A stretch of DNA of 64,000 nucleotides from DASSFZ01 sp035283185 (GTDB taxonomy: Bacteria > Chloroflexota > Anaerolineae > Fen-1058): NCBI GenBank assembly GCA_035283185.1, contig DATEUJ010000207.1, positions 5,515 to 69,514 of the forward strand, written 5' to 3'. Positions within the stretch are counted from its first letter, which is position 1. The number at the start of each line of letters is the position of its first letter. Shown one piece after another: positions 16,905-24,198 of the stretch. The notes under the pieces were generated by a model that was not told the DNA's origin, searched no databases, and worked only from the letters and a program-made list of their open reading frames with translations. Made by a program: the position numbers and the translations under genes.

Positions 16905-17018
16905 CTATTCGCTCATCGGATCGCCGAGGCCCTCGAAGACGGCGCGTTTCTTCTACTTGAGCGCCTCGTCCATCAGAAGCGAGATGCGCTGATGAAGTTC
17001 ATCCATGCGCGCCTTCAT
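16905..17018 (-). pseudogene. Short helical-peptide ORF split by an amber codon
   Basis: From ATG 17018 the frame encodes 21 residues (MKARMDELHQRISLLMDEALK), then TAG at 16953-16955, then 15 further sensible residues (KKRAVFEGLGDPMSE) and a TAG. The two parts read like one small amphipathic helical protein interrupted by a nonsense codon. The start lies just after the stop of the zinc-ribbon gene, without a strong ribosome-binding site. It is either a decayed gene, a 21-residue peptide, or a sequencing error. Confidence 0.35.
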
Positions 17019-17022
17019 GGTC

Positions 17023-17163
17023 TCAGCGCCCACAGGCCTTGCAAAGCATGCCCTGAGCCCCGCCGCTGCAGATCGGGCAGACGAGAACGACGCCGCTATC
17101 GATGACGGTGACATCCGCGCGTGGGGCGACGATTTCGCCGCAGGCGGCGCACTGGTACGTCAT
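17023..17163 (-). CDS. Tiny zinc-ribbon protein with three CxxC pairs
   Basis: A 46-residue product from ATG 17163 after TAGGAGGACAGC. It has CAAC (5-8), CPIC (29-32) and CKAC (41-44), so it could bind one or two zinc ions. The stop is at 17023. It lies 10 bases downstream of the 17173-17832 gene, likely in the same transcript. Together with the genes at 12323 and 15987 it forms a set of miniature zinc ribbons scattered through the array. Confidence 0.65.
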   Translation of the reverse strand: MTYQCAACGEIVAPRADVTVIDSGVVLVCPICSGGAQGMLCKACGR

Positions 17164-17172
17164 GCTGTCCTC

Positions 17173-17832
17173 CTAGTTCGCCTCTGGCCAATAACCGATC
17201 GGCCCTTTGACCAGATCGCGTCGGCGCACACCAGGATACGTGCCATCTTCGCTGGACGGGATGACCCAGGCATCCGGCGCGTACACCGCTTGGAGCATGG
17301 GCACGTATATCGCTTCGAGGTAGTGTGCCAGGCCGTGCTTGTCGCAACGCCAGCCCGCGCGGCGGTGGGTCGTCCACCGGTAGTCGGGCCGGACGGCCGA
17401 GCCGCACACCGGACAGGCTTGCGGGATCGGCTCCGGCTTCGGCATTTCGCACTGTGTCTGCGGCTCGAAGTCCGGCGGGATGAGATCCTGCCATCGCATC
17501 GGTGGCGGAGATTCCGGCCGGATGTCCGGCGGGTCCAGCAGCCGTGCAACTGCCGATTCTTCGCATTCCAGCTCATTCTCTAGAACGGCGGCCGGCATCT
17601 CGCACAGCGCGCGGGTTCGCTCCGGCTCGCTCAGGAGCACACGGCATGCGTTCTGAAGACCGTGGCTGCGCGCGTTGGCCAACGCCCATTCCAGGTCGCG
17701 CCGGATGAGTTGCCCTGCGTCGAGCAACTCGCCGATCGTGCGGCCGGCCAGGCCGCGGTTGCGGTTGAACGGCCAGACCACGCGGCGCGCCTGGGTGAGC
17801 GTGAGGGCCGCCGGTGTGGTGGTGTTGCTCAT
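17173..17832 (-). CDS. Hypothetical protein with C-terminal zinc finger
   Basis: A 219-residue protein. ATG 17832 is chosen because AAGGAGAAAG precedes it. The N-terminal half (LTLTQARRVVWPFNRNRGLAGRTIGELLDAGQLIRRDLEWALANA) looks helical and may bind DNA. A proline-rich linker follows, then CPVCGSAVRPDYRW ... GWRCDKH, a probable zinc-binding site. It starts 27 bases past the dnaN stop on the same strand, so it is probably co-transcribed with the clamp gene. Function unknown; a clamp-associated or DNA-binding role is a guess from context. Confidence 0.65.
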   Translation of the reverse strand: MSNTTTPAALTLTQARRVVWPFNRNRGLAGRTIGELLDAGQLIRRDLEWALANARSHGLQNACRVLLSEPERTRALCEMPAAVLENELECEESAVARLLDPPDIRPESPPPMRWQDLIPPDFEPQTQCEMPKPEPIPQACPVCGSAVRPDYRWTTHRRAGWRCDKHGLAHYLEAIYVPMLQAVYAPDAWVIPSSEDGTYPGVRRRDLVKGPIGYWPEAN

Positions 17833-17858
17833 CTTTCTCCTTGTGGTTATTCTCGCCA

Positions 17859-18992
17859 TCACCGGCCGCCGAGATGCATGGGCATGATGACGTGCGTGAA
17901 CTTATCGTCTCCCACCGGCCTGATCACGCCTGGCGAGGACGGCGTCGTGAGTTCCAGCGCCACTTGGGGCGTGCCCATTGCCTTCAGCGCCTCGATCAGG
18001 TAGCTCACGTTGAACGCGATCTCGAGCGGCGTGCCCTCGACTACCGCGTCCACCTCGCCGGCGTTGTCGCCAGTCTCGCCACTGGCGGCCTGCACGATCA
18101 CGCGACCGGGCCCCGACTCCCCACCCGGCACAACCGTCAGGCGCAAGGTGTTGCTGCTGTCGCGCGCGAACACCTCGGCTGCCTGGCACGCCTTGAGTAG
18201 CGCGCCCGTGTCCAGCGCGGCGCGTGCGTCGCGTCGCTTGGGCATGATCAGGTTGTAGTCGGGGTACTTACCGTCGATCACCTGCGAGACCAACTCGACG
18301 TTGCCGAACTTGAACCCGATCTGGCTGCGCGGGGCGTTGACGGCTATCGCGATCGGTTCCTCGTGCTTGCCGATGATGCGCCTCAGCTCGGCCAGGGCGC
18401 GGGCGGGGACGATCACCGCGACCGGTTTGCCGACCGGCTCGCACAGTTGCGCCGTGCGCACCGACAGGCGGAAGCCGTCGGCGGCGACCAGCGTGAACCG
18501 GTCGCCGTCGAACTTTGCCAACGCACCGGTCAGGATCGGCCGGCTCTCGTCCTTCGCCGCGGCGAAGATGACCTGGTCGATCGTTTCCTTGAGCGCGTCC
18601 GGCGCGATGTGGACCGCGCTATCACCCTCGATACCTGGAATGGCCGGGAACTCCTCTGCGGCGATGCCTTTGAGGTTGTTCTTGAAACGTCCAGACTGCA
18701 CCTTGAGCGTGTGCGCGCCGTTGAGCGACATGTCCACCGTGCCCGGCGGCAGCGCGTCCACTAGGTCAGTGAACGTGCGGGCCGGCACGGTGATCGCGCC
18801 GTCTGCCTCGACCTGAGCGCCAATCCAGCAGGTGATGCCGATCTCCAGGTTCGTCGCGGCCAACTTCAGGCGGCCGTCATCGGTCGCCAGCAGCACGTTG
18901 CTCAGCACCGGCAGCGTCGACCGGTCCCTCACGGCGCGGGCGACGATGTCCAGGCCGGCGTCCAGCGTGTCTTTCAGTGATGTGAGCTTCAT
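17859..18992 (-). CDS. dnaN: DNA polymerase III beta subunit (sliding clamp)
   Basis: This 377-residue protein spans the full three-domain beta clamp: an N-terminal segment with LPVLSNVLL, a middle domain with RPILTGAL and VAADGFRLS, and a C-terminal end at THVIMPMHLGG, matching the usual xxVIMPM(R)L ending. It forms the ring that tethers polymerases to DNA. ATG 18992 follows TAGGAGGACACC. A clamp gene among recombination genes and away from dnaA/recF suggests an element-borne second copy, as large plasmids and phages sometimes carry. Confidence 0.95.
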   Translation of the reverse strand: MKLTSLKDTLDAGLDIVARAVRDRSTLPVLSNVLLATDDGRLKLAATNLEIGITCWIGAQVEADGAITVPARTFTDLVDALPPGTVDMSLNGAHTLKVQSGRFKNNLKGIAAEEFPAIPGIEGDSAVHIAPDALKETIDQVIFAAAKDESRPILTGALAKFDGDRFTLVAADGFRLSVRTAQLCEPVGKPVAVIVPARALAELRRIIGKHEEPIAIAVNAPRSQIGFKFGNVELVSQVIDGKYPDYNLIMPKRRDARAALDTGALLKACQAAEVFARDSSNTLRLTVVPGGESGPGRVIVQAASGETGDNAGEVDAVVEGTPLEIAFNVSYLIEALKAMGTPQVALELTTPSSPGVIRPVGDDKFTHVIMPMHLGGR

Positions 18993-19153
18993 GGTGTCCT
19001 CCTAAGTTTGGGGAAGTGTCTGTTCGTCTCCCCGCCGATGAGCGGCGCCGAGCGCTGCGCACTGGCCGGGAGACGAGCAAGTAGATTTGAGCAAGACGCG
19101 TGTATCTTGCGTGTTGAGGAAATCCTGTAGAGTCAGTCGAGGTACAGATCAAA

Positions 19154-19183
19154 GAGGGAGAGACTTGCAGGATTCTCTCCCTC
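19154..19183 (-). terminator. Hairpin upstream of dnaN
   Basis: Perfect 10-bp stem GAGGGAGAGA/TCTCTCCCTC with a 10-base loop and a short TTT tail on the minus strand. It may end an older minus-strand transcript that ran through this point before the lipase gene arrived. Confidence 0.5.
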
Positions 19184-19414
19184 ATTTCGCGTCAGTTGCG
19201 GGGCATCAGACGTGTTTTCAATCGAAGATATGGGACGATCGGTCAACGTTGGTTGATGGTTTCCGTGAAATTGCTTCCTGCTCATATTGAGACTAGCTTT
19301 CCACAGCCGGCTGTTCCACCAAAGTCATGTCTATGCCCGACGACTACCCCATATCGGACGGAGCTGCAGTGATGGAGGCGGACTTGAAGACGATGTGGTA
19401 TCATGGGTAACAGT

Positions 19415-19443
19415 GCGAATTCGACGGCATAGAATTCGCCGTC
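19415..19443 (+). promoter_or_regulatory. Two mutually exclusive hairpins in the lipase leader
   Basis: GCGAATTC (19415) pairs with GAATTCGC (19432), while GACGGC (19423, in the first loop) pairs with GCCGTC (19438). The two helices overlap and cannot coexist, the geometry of a simple RNA switch. No ligand domain was recognised. Confidence 0.35.
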
Positions 19444-19540
19444 CTGACCTCATCTTGAGGAAGGTTATTACCCAGTCAGCCAATTATCCCGTTCAATCTG
19501 CAAGCGCGGTCGGGCATGGCGTGTAGAGCAGGAGGCGATC

Positions 19541-22120
19541 ATGAAGTTACGACTGTTGGCTGCATCGACCTGCCTGTTGAGCTTGGTTTGGCTGGCTTTC
19601 CTCTCGCCAGTTGCTGCCTATCCACCGGCACTGGCTAACGCTTCTATCGGCCCTGGCAGCTCGAGAACCGATGGCGCCTCTGAGCCGCCTTTGCAGACGG
19701 TTGACGTGCAATTCGGCGCCGCGAAAGCGCCATCCGCCCAGGCGCTGAGCTGGAGGCGCTCCGCCGTATGGACGGGGAATCAAGCAGGCCCGCAAGATGG
19801 CAATGGGCGCTACTGGCACGACCCTGTATTCGACGACAGTTCGTGGACAACCGTTTCGCTGCCGGACAGCGCTTTTGATCTCAGTGCGGACGATCGATAT
19901 TACCGGGCTCACTTCGCCTGGGATGGAACTTCACCGGCGAGTGTCTACTTCGTGTCAGACGACGGCCTGACCATCTACATCAACGGCAACCTGCTCGGCG
20001 CGTGGGGAAACGGCTGGCGGCAATCGGGATGCGTCAACAACCAGATCACGTGTGTGAACACGGCGATCGTTCCGACGCAGCCGATACCGGCCTCTATGCT
20101 CCAGCCAGGCGACAACGTGATCGCCATCGACCTGTGGAACACCGCCACGTGCTGTTTCTACTACCTCAACGTGATCGTCTCAGCCGGCGAGCCGGCTAGG
20201 CAGCCGATCATCCTGGTGCACGGCTTCCAGGGTTATCCCGGTGGCAAGTTCCGGCAGTGCAGCGACGGCGTGCAACACTACGGTGACCCCGGCGTCACCA
20301 GCACCCTGCCGAACATTGCCAATTGGCTGAGCCAGATGGGATACGACGTGTGGATTGCCCACCTGGACAGCAGCCCGCTGTATACACCTCCGATCGAGGA
20401 GAATGCCCAGTGCCTCAGCAGGCAAGTCGTCGAAGTGGCGCAAGCAACAGGCCTGGAAGTGATCCTGGTGGGGCATAGCATGGGTGGGCTGGTCAGCCGC
20501 GCCTGCCTGAGCCTGGAGGAGTGCCGCAACAATGTGAGTGCGCTCTTCACGACGGGATCACCGCACGCGGGACTCAACTACCTGGTCTTCCTCAAACTTC
20601 TGGCACGTAACAATGCGCCCGGAGTCGAAGACGTCGTCTGCAAGTGGCAGCCGGCCTTGTGCCAGTTCAGCGCCGAGCAGATACTGTGGTTCAATCTGCG
20701 GAATCCCAATCGCAGCGGCATCGCCTACAACTTCATCGGTGGCACAAGGACACCGTTTCTCGCCGGCTGGCTCGTCGCGCTATTCGACGGTCCCAACGAC
20801 GGCGTCGTCGGTGCCTACAGCGCAGTGGGGCGGCTGTGGCCCACGTGGCTGCGCGTCGTGTTCGGACCCGAGGCCGGCGCCTATTGGGTGGACGAGACGC
20901 ACACGCCGCTCGTTGGCTATCCCACCTACTTTGAAACTGAAGAAGGTGGTACGAACAAGACCGAGGCCTTCCGTTGCATTGAGTGGTTGTTGGGCTGGTC
21001 CTCGTCAGCCGACTGCACACCGGCCCTGAGCCCGAGCGCTAGCACGATGCAAACAGAGCCGGCACTGTCCGCCACGACGGCTGATATGATGGGCCATGTC
21101 TCAAGCGGCCAGACGGCAAACCATACCGTGCAGGTGGACACCAGCGGTCGGTCGCTGTTTCACCTGTCGTGGCTGACCGGTACGTTATCTCTCACGCTGA
21201 CGCAGCCGAACGGACAGGTTATTAGCCCGGCCTATGCCGGCTCGAATCCGAGTGTAGTTACCTACATGGCCGCACCGGTTGGTCCGGAGACTCCCGCGTT
21301 CGCCGCCTACGCCTTCACCAGCACGTTGCCCGGTGTGTACACGCTGACCATCAGTGCGGACGAGGTGGGAAGCGACGGCACCGATTACCTGGCATTTGTG
21401 GCTTTAGAGACCGCGCGCACCTTCACCGTCATGACGAATGCTGATCTGTACGAACCCGGCCAGTCTGCGATCTTCACGGGAACCCTGCAGGGTCCTTCGG
21501 GCGGAATTGCCGGCGCAACTGTCCAGGCCTACCTGGTTCGCTCGGATGTCGTGACCGCGACCCTCTCTTTCAGCGATCTGGGCGGCGGCATCTACCGCGC
21601 AACCTATCTTGTGCCGAATGCACCAGGGTATATGCAAGCTACCTTCACTGCGCTCGGCAACGACGGCGGCAGTGCCTTCACGCGGCAGGTGGATCGGTTA
21701 CTCGCCATCGCACCACACGCGGCGCAACTCGCCGGTGTTTACACCGATCGATCGGTAGATGACAATGGAGACGGCTTCAACGATGCGCTGGCGCTCGACG
21801 TGCGGCTCACCGCTGCGCAGGTCGGGACGCATACTCTCTCGGCTGACCTTGTGACTGGAGGCCAACCCGTCGCGCAGGCGACCACATACGCTGTCCTGGG
21901 GACTGGCAGTCAAACCGTTACACTCCGCTTTGATGGCGGCGACATCCGCCGATCGCGACTCGACGGGCCATACACTGTGACAAATGTGTATCTCGTCGAT
22001 CTTGGAGCAGGAGGCATTCCCGCCGAGATCGCCAGCGATGTCTATGCTACAGCCGCTTACCAGTGGCAGGACTTTGGATTCGACAACTTCTACCTGCCGC
22101 TCGTCCTGCGGAGTCGCTGA
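19541..22120 (+). CDS. Secreted alpha/beta-hydrolase (lipase/esterase) with accessory domains
   Basis: An 859-residue secreted protein: signal peptide (1 to about 26, ending VAA.YPP), a sugar-binding-like jelly roll (about 60-220, DDGLTIYINGNLLGAWGNG), then a PGAP1/lipase-type alpha/beta hydrolase (about 225-480) with oxyanion motif VHGFQG and nucleophile elbow GHSMGG (S313). Ser- and Thr-rich Ig-like domains follow (about 510-840), and the chain ends DNFYLPLVLRSR, a C-terminal motif I associate with exported Chloroflexota proteins. It probably hydrolyses extracellular esters. ATG 19541 has AGCAGGAGG. It is the only plus-strand gene inside a minus-strand array, so it is likely a later insertion. 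Confidence 0.85.
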   Translation: MKLRLLAASTCLLSLVWLAFLSPVAAYPPALANASIGPGSSRTDGASEPPLQTVDVQFGAAKAPSAQALSWRRSAVWTGNQAGPQDGNGRYWHDPVFDDSSWTTVSLPDSAFDLSADDRYYRAHFAWDGTSPASVYFVSDDGLTIYINGNLLGAWGNGWRQSGCVNNQITCVNTAIVPTQPIPASMLQPGDNVIAIDLWNTATCCFYYLNVIVSAGEPARQPIILVHGFQGYPGGKFRQCSDGVQHYGDPGVTSTLPNIANWLSQMGYDVWIAHLDSSPLYTPPIEENAQCLSRQVVEVAQATGLEVILVGHSMGGLVSRACLSLEECRNNVSALFTTGSPHAGLNYLVFLKLLARNNAPGVEDVVCKWQPALCQFSAEQILWFNLRNPNRSGIAYNFIGGTRTPFLAGWLVALFDGPNDGVVGAYSAVGRLWPTWLRVVFGPEAGAYWVDETHTPLVGYPTYFETEEGGTNKTEAFRCIEWLLGWSSSADCTPALSPSASTMQTEPALSATTADMMGHVSSGQTANHTVQVDTSGRSLFHLSWLTGTLSLTLTQPNGQVISPAYAGSNPSVVTYMAAPVGPETPAFAAYAFTSTLPGVYTLTISADEVGSDGTDYLAFVALETARTFTVMTNADLYEPGQSAIFTGTLQGPSGGIAGATVQAYLVRSDVVTATLSFSDLGGGIYRATYLVPNAPGYMQATFTALGNDGGSAFTRQVDRLLAIAPHAAQLAGVYTDRSVDDNGDGFNDALALDVRLTAAQVGTHTLSADLVTGGQPVAQATTYAVLGTGSQTVTLRFDGGDIRRSRLDGPYTVTNVYLVDLGAGGIPAEIASDVYATAAYQWQDFGFDNFYLPLVLRSR

Positions 22121-22147
22121 CGACATGGGTAGGCCCAGAGAGGAATG

Positions 22148-22179
22148 AGTGAGGCACAGCGGGCAGGCTGTGCCTCACT
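22148..22179 (+). terminator. Strong hairpin after the lipase gene
   Basis: A 13-bp perfect stem (AGTGAGGCACAGC and complement) with loop GGGCAG lies 28 bases past the lipase stop. There is no T-run on either side. A second hairpin (GGCAGGC/GCCTGCC, 22191-22214) follows. Confidence 0.5.
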
Positions 22180-22215
22180 GCCAAAAGAATGGCAGGCACG
22201 GGTGCGCGCCTGCCG

Positions 22216-22237
22216 CGAGAAGCGCACCCGCTTCTCG
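22216..22237 (-). terminator. Hairpin after the 22247 gene
   Basis: A 9-bp perfect stem (CGAGAAGCG/CGCTTCTCG) with a 4-base loop lies 10 bases beyond the minus-strand stop at 22247. It works with the hairpins at 22148-22214 to separate converging genes. Confidence 0.5.
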
Positions 22238-22246
22238 ATGCGACTC

Positions 22247-22702
22247 CTATTCAGTTGTCAAATACATCACCCAATCGCCAACCGTCATGAACGGATTGGC
22301 GATGTCCGGCGGGATGTCGTCGCCGGCCGGCTTGGTGTCCGGCGCGGGTGTGACCGCCGAGCCAGTAGCGGCCACGGCGATGCTGGTGCGCATGGTGTCA
22401 CGCCGCGCCGGCGGGCGAGGGGTATTCGCTTGCCGGTTGCGAGCCGCGCATCGGTCGTCAGCCGCGTTGTGCGTGCGGCCGATCATCGCCGCGTGGAAAC
22501 GCTGGCGCTGCTGATCGCGCTTCGCCCACTGGCCCATGCGATAGTCTTCGTGCCGCTTCCATCTCTGGTCGGCGGACTCGAGGAAAGTCACATGCCAGCC
22601 ATCGTGCTTCACGCGAAGCGCGATGAGGGTAATGGCGATTACGGCTGCAATTACCAGTAGGGCGGAGATGTGAGGCGTGATGCCCTCTAAGATAGGCGTC
22701 AT
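22247..22702 (-). CDS. Small single-span membrane protein
   Basis: A 151-residue product from ATG 22702 behind TAGGAGGATCGTC. Residues about 10-32 (ISALLVIAAVIAITLIALRV) form one membrane helix; a basic, Gln/Arg-rich stretch follows (RWKRHEDYRMGQWAKRDQQR), then a proline-rich region and the C-terminus DWVMYLTTE. The basic flank suggests an N-out topology with a cytoplasmic helix, but this is uncertain. No family recognised. The leader has a CCCCA/TGGGG hairpin at 22725-22739. Confidence 0.65.
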   Translation of the reverse strand: MTPILEGITPHISALLVIAAVIAITLIALRVKHDGWHVTFLESADQRWKRHEDYRMGQWAKRDQQRQRFHAAMIGRTHNAADDRCAARNRQANTPRPPARRDTMRTSIAVAATGSAVTPAPDTKPAGDDIPPDIANPFMTVGDWVMYLTTE

Positions 22703-22756
22703 GACGATCCTCCTACGATATCTGCCCCAACCGCTGGGGTCGGATTTCAGAATAGA

Positions 22757-22786
22757 GAAGGGCAAGGCAGGTATGCCGTGCCCTTC
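22757..22786 (-). terminator. Hairpin upstream of the 22247 gene
   Basis: GAAGGGCA/TGCCCTTC outer stem and GGCA/TGCC inner stem around a GGTA loop. It sits between the structured RNA region and the TAGGAGGA leader and may end transcripts coming from the OB-fold gene. Confidence 0.45.
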
Positions 22787-22814
22787 GATGATCAGGACGT
22801 GTCCAATCTGGATC

Positions 22815-22920
22815 CGCTGCGGGGCAAGTACCCCTGGTGAGAGGCCGTAGCCACCCTCAACCCTTGCAGCGAAGATCCGGGTGTGAACCGTCGCTGGATA
22901 AGGGTTGGCAGCAGCGGAAA
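22815..22920. ncRNA. Predicted four-way-junction RNA
   Basis: A closing 8-bp stem, TCCGCTGC (22815-22822) with GCAGCGGA (22913-22920), encloses three hairpins in order: GGGG/CCCC with a 6-base loop (22823-22836); GGT-GGC/GCC-ACC with a GAGA bulge (22838-22857); and a long arm CAACCCTT/AAGGGTTG plus CAGCGA/TCGCTG and CGG/CCG (22860-22909). Together they form a cloverleaf. It lies in a gap with no ORF, so a structured RNA is the simplest reading; the strand is undecided. Read on the minus strand the tip of the long arm, CGG-TTCACAC-CCG, resembles a tRNA T-arm. Confidence 0.55.
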
Positions 22921-23019
22921 CCGATCGGTTGCCGCCCTGCCTCTAGGGCAGTCATCGTCTGTCTGCCTCAGAGGCAGAGCGGCAATCTGAGATTGCAGCT
23001 CTGCGTTGGCGGCGCGCAG
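22921..23019. other. Run of small palindromes beside the structured RNA
   Basis: AACCGATCGGTT (22921-22932), a CCCT/AGGG hairpin, CTGCCTC-A-GAGGCAG and AATCTGAGATT follow one another up to the stop of the OB-fold gene. They may extend the structured RNA or form the 3' end of the OB-fold mRNA. Confidence 0.45.
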
Positions 23020-23871
23020 CTATCGCCTGCTGCGGCCGTTCTCGACTCGAATCGGGGCCAGGTACTCGTGCAACTGCCGGCCCACCACGTACGTCGTCGT
23101 GCGCCCGACCTTGATGTCCTCGTCGCCCTCGCGGATGCGATCCGGCTGCTTGACCCGCTTGAGCAGTCTGGACAGCCGCTCGAAGTAGTCCATATTATGC
23201 AGGTAGCCGATCACGCGGTAACTGCATCGCTTCTGTTTGTGCGGCGTCATATTGACCGGAATGCCCTCGACAGTCACGCCCTGCGGGAACATGATCGAGG
23301 CGTAGTGGGCTTCGCGCTTGGCGCGCCCGTTGCCATTCGGCCTGAGCGGCGCGTAGGCATCGTAGATCGCCAGGCGCGCGTACACGTGCGACTGGCGCGG
23401 CAGCTTCCACGTCTTCCACACGATGCCCTGCACCTCGACCTCGTTGGCGTCCGGCTCGCCCTCGGGCGCAAGCGCCAGGCTGTCCGCGACGACGTACGTC
23501 ACCGTCCGCGCGATGCGGATGTTTTCGTCGCCGTCTTCAATGCGTTTGGGGTGGCCGATGCGCTTCAGGAGATCGGCGTAAGTCTCCACGCGCTCGACGC
23601 TGCGCAGATACCCGCGCGCCAGCAGCCGAGCGCCGGTCAACAGGCTGACCGCCTGGCCGCTCGCCGGCTGGCCGCCGGGCAGCAGCAGCGACACATGATG
23701 CGTCTGGCCGTAGGTCTCCGACTTCAGGCGAACGACCACATCGTCATCCTGCCGGTAAGCACGGGTGATGGTCCCGCTGATGGCGACTACGTTGGGATGC
23801 AGCTCTTCCTGCCGCGCCGGGACAGGGAGTGCCGGCGCAGAGAGGGTTGGATTGGAAAGGGTCTGTAACAT
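23020..23871 (-). CDS. Tandem OB-fold protein, probable ssDNA-binding protein
   Basis: A 283-residue protein with an internal duplication. RGYLRSVERVETYADLLKRIGHPKR and the following DENIRIARTVTYVVADSL in the first half align with IGYLHNMDYFERLSRLLKRVKQPDR and DEDIKVGRTTTYVVGRQL in the second. Each half begins with a beta-rich segment typical of OB folds (VVAISGTITRAYRQDDDVVVRL; VEVQGIVWKTWKL). Two OB folds in one chain, beside a Rad52-like protein, suggest single-strand DNA binding, although no clear SSB acidic tail is present; the C-terminus is basic. ATG 23871 has TAGGAGT upstream. Confidence in the fold is moderate. Confidence 0.65.
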   Translation of the reverse strand: MLQTLSNPTLSAPALPVPARQEELHPNVVAISGTITRAYRQDDDVVVRLKSETYGQTHHVSLLLPGGQPASGQAVSLLTGARLLARGYLRSVERVETYADLLKRIGHPKRIEDGDENIRIARTVTYVVADSLALAPEGEPDANEVEVQGIVWKTWKLPRQSHVYARLAIYDAYAPLRPNGNGRAKREAHYASIMFPQGVTVEGIPVNMTPHKQKRCSYRVIGYLHNMDYFERLSRLLKRVKQPDRIREGDEDIKVGRTTTYVVGRQLHEYLAPIRVENGRSRR

Positions 23872-23961
23872 GGGAAACTCCTACACTGGGAATGGCGCGT
23901 GCGCCGCGCGCGATGCACGACGCACGCGCCGGAATGGTCTGTTGAAAGGGAAACTATCATT

Positions 23962-24005
23962 GGCGTCAGAGACGCCGAAGCATATGATTGGCGTTAAGAA
24001 ACGCC
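23962..24005. promoter_or_regulatory. Paired GGCGT...ACGCC palindromes around a TATGAT box
   Basis: GGCGT-CAGAG-ACGCC (23962-23976) and GGCGTT-AAGA-AACGCC (23990-24005) are spaced about 28 bases centre to centre, with TATGAT (23983-23988) between them. This is the layout expected for repressor half-sites flanking a -10 element on the plus strand, or for two hairpins in the OB-fold leader. No -35 was identified. Confidence 0.4.
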
Positions 24006-24094
24006 GATACACTAAAGTGGGTTATTCGATTGTTAAGGTATCCCCGTTTCTCCGAATCGCCCACGGGGTGCGGGGCGAGAAATCGTCGAAGGGA

Positions 24095-24118
24095 GGGAGA
24101 AGCGGGTGCGCTTCTCCC
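24095..24118 (-). terminator. Hairpin with GGTG loop after the Rad52-like gene
   Basis: A 10-bp stem (GGGAGAAGCG/CGCTTCTCCC) with loop GGTG, 81 bases after the gene stop. Minus-strand RNA continues TCCCTTCG. Confidence 0.55.
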
Positions 24119-24198
24119 AGGCAGTGCGGGGAACCGGCAGCGAACCGCTCCTGTCCTATGGGTGCTGCGTGAAGCCACCGAACGCGGCCGCTGAGACG

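Larger units (their letters stand above)
18993..19540. other. 548-bp non-coding gap between dnaN and the lipase gene
   Basis: Near dnaN lie the TAGGAGGA leader and a GC-rich hairpin. At 19154-19183 a 10-bp stem (GAGGGAGAGA/TCTCTCCCTC) is followed on the minus strand by TTTGATC; it resembles the terminator family but its loop differs. From 19190 to 19540 the sequence is less GC-rich and shows no ORF with a ribosome-binding site until the lipase start. Overlapping alternative hairpins occur at 19415-19443. Confidence 0.6.
23872..24198. other. 327-bp gap with hairpins and a palindrome pair
   Basis: Next to the OB-fold start is a long GC hairpin (GGCGCGTGCG with CGCACGCGCC, about 23892-23932). 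Two related palindromes follow at 23962-24005, and a GGTG-loop hairpin at 24095-24118 near the Rad52-like stop. No gene is seen. Confidence 0.55.
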
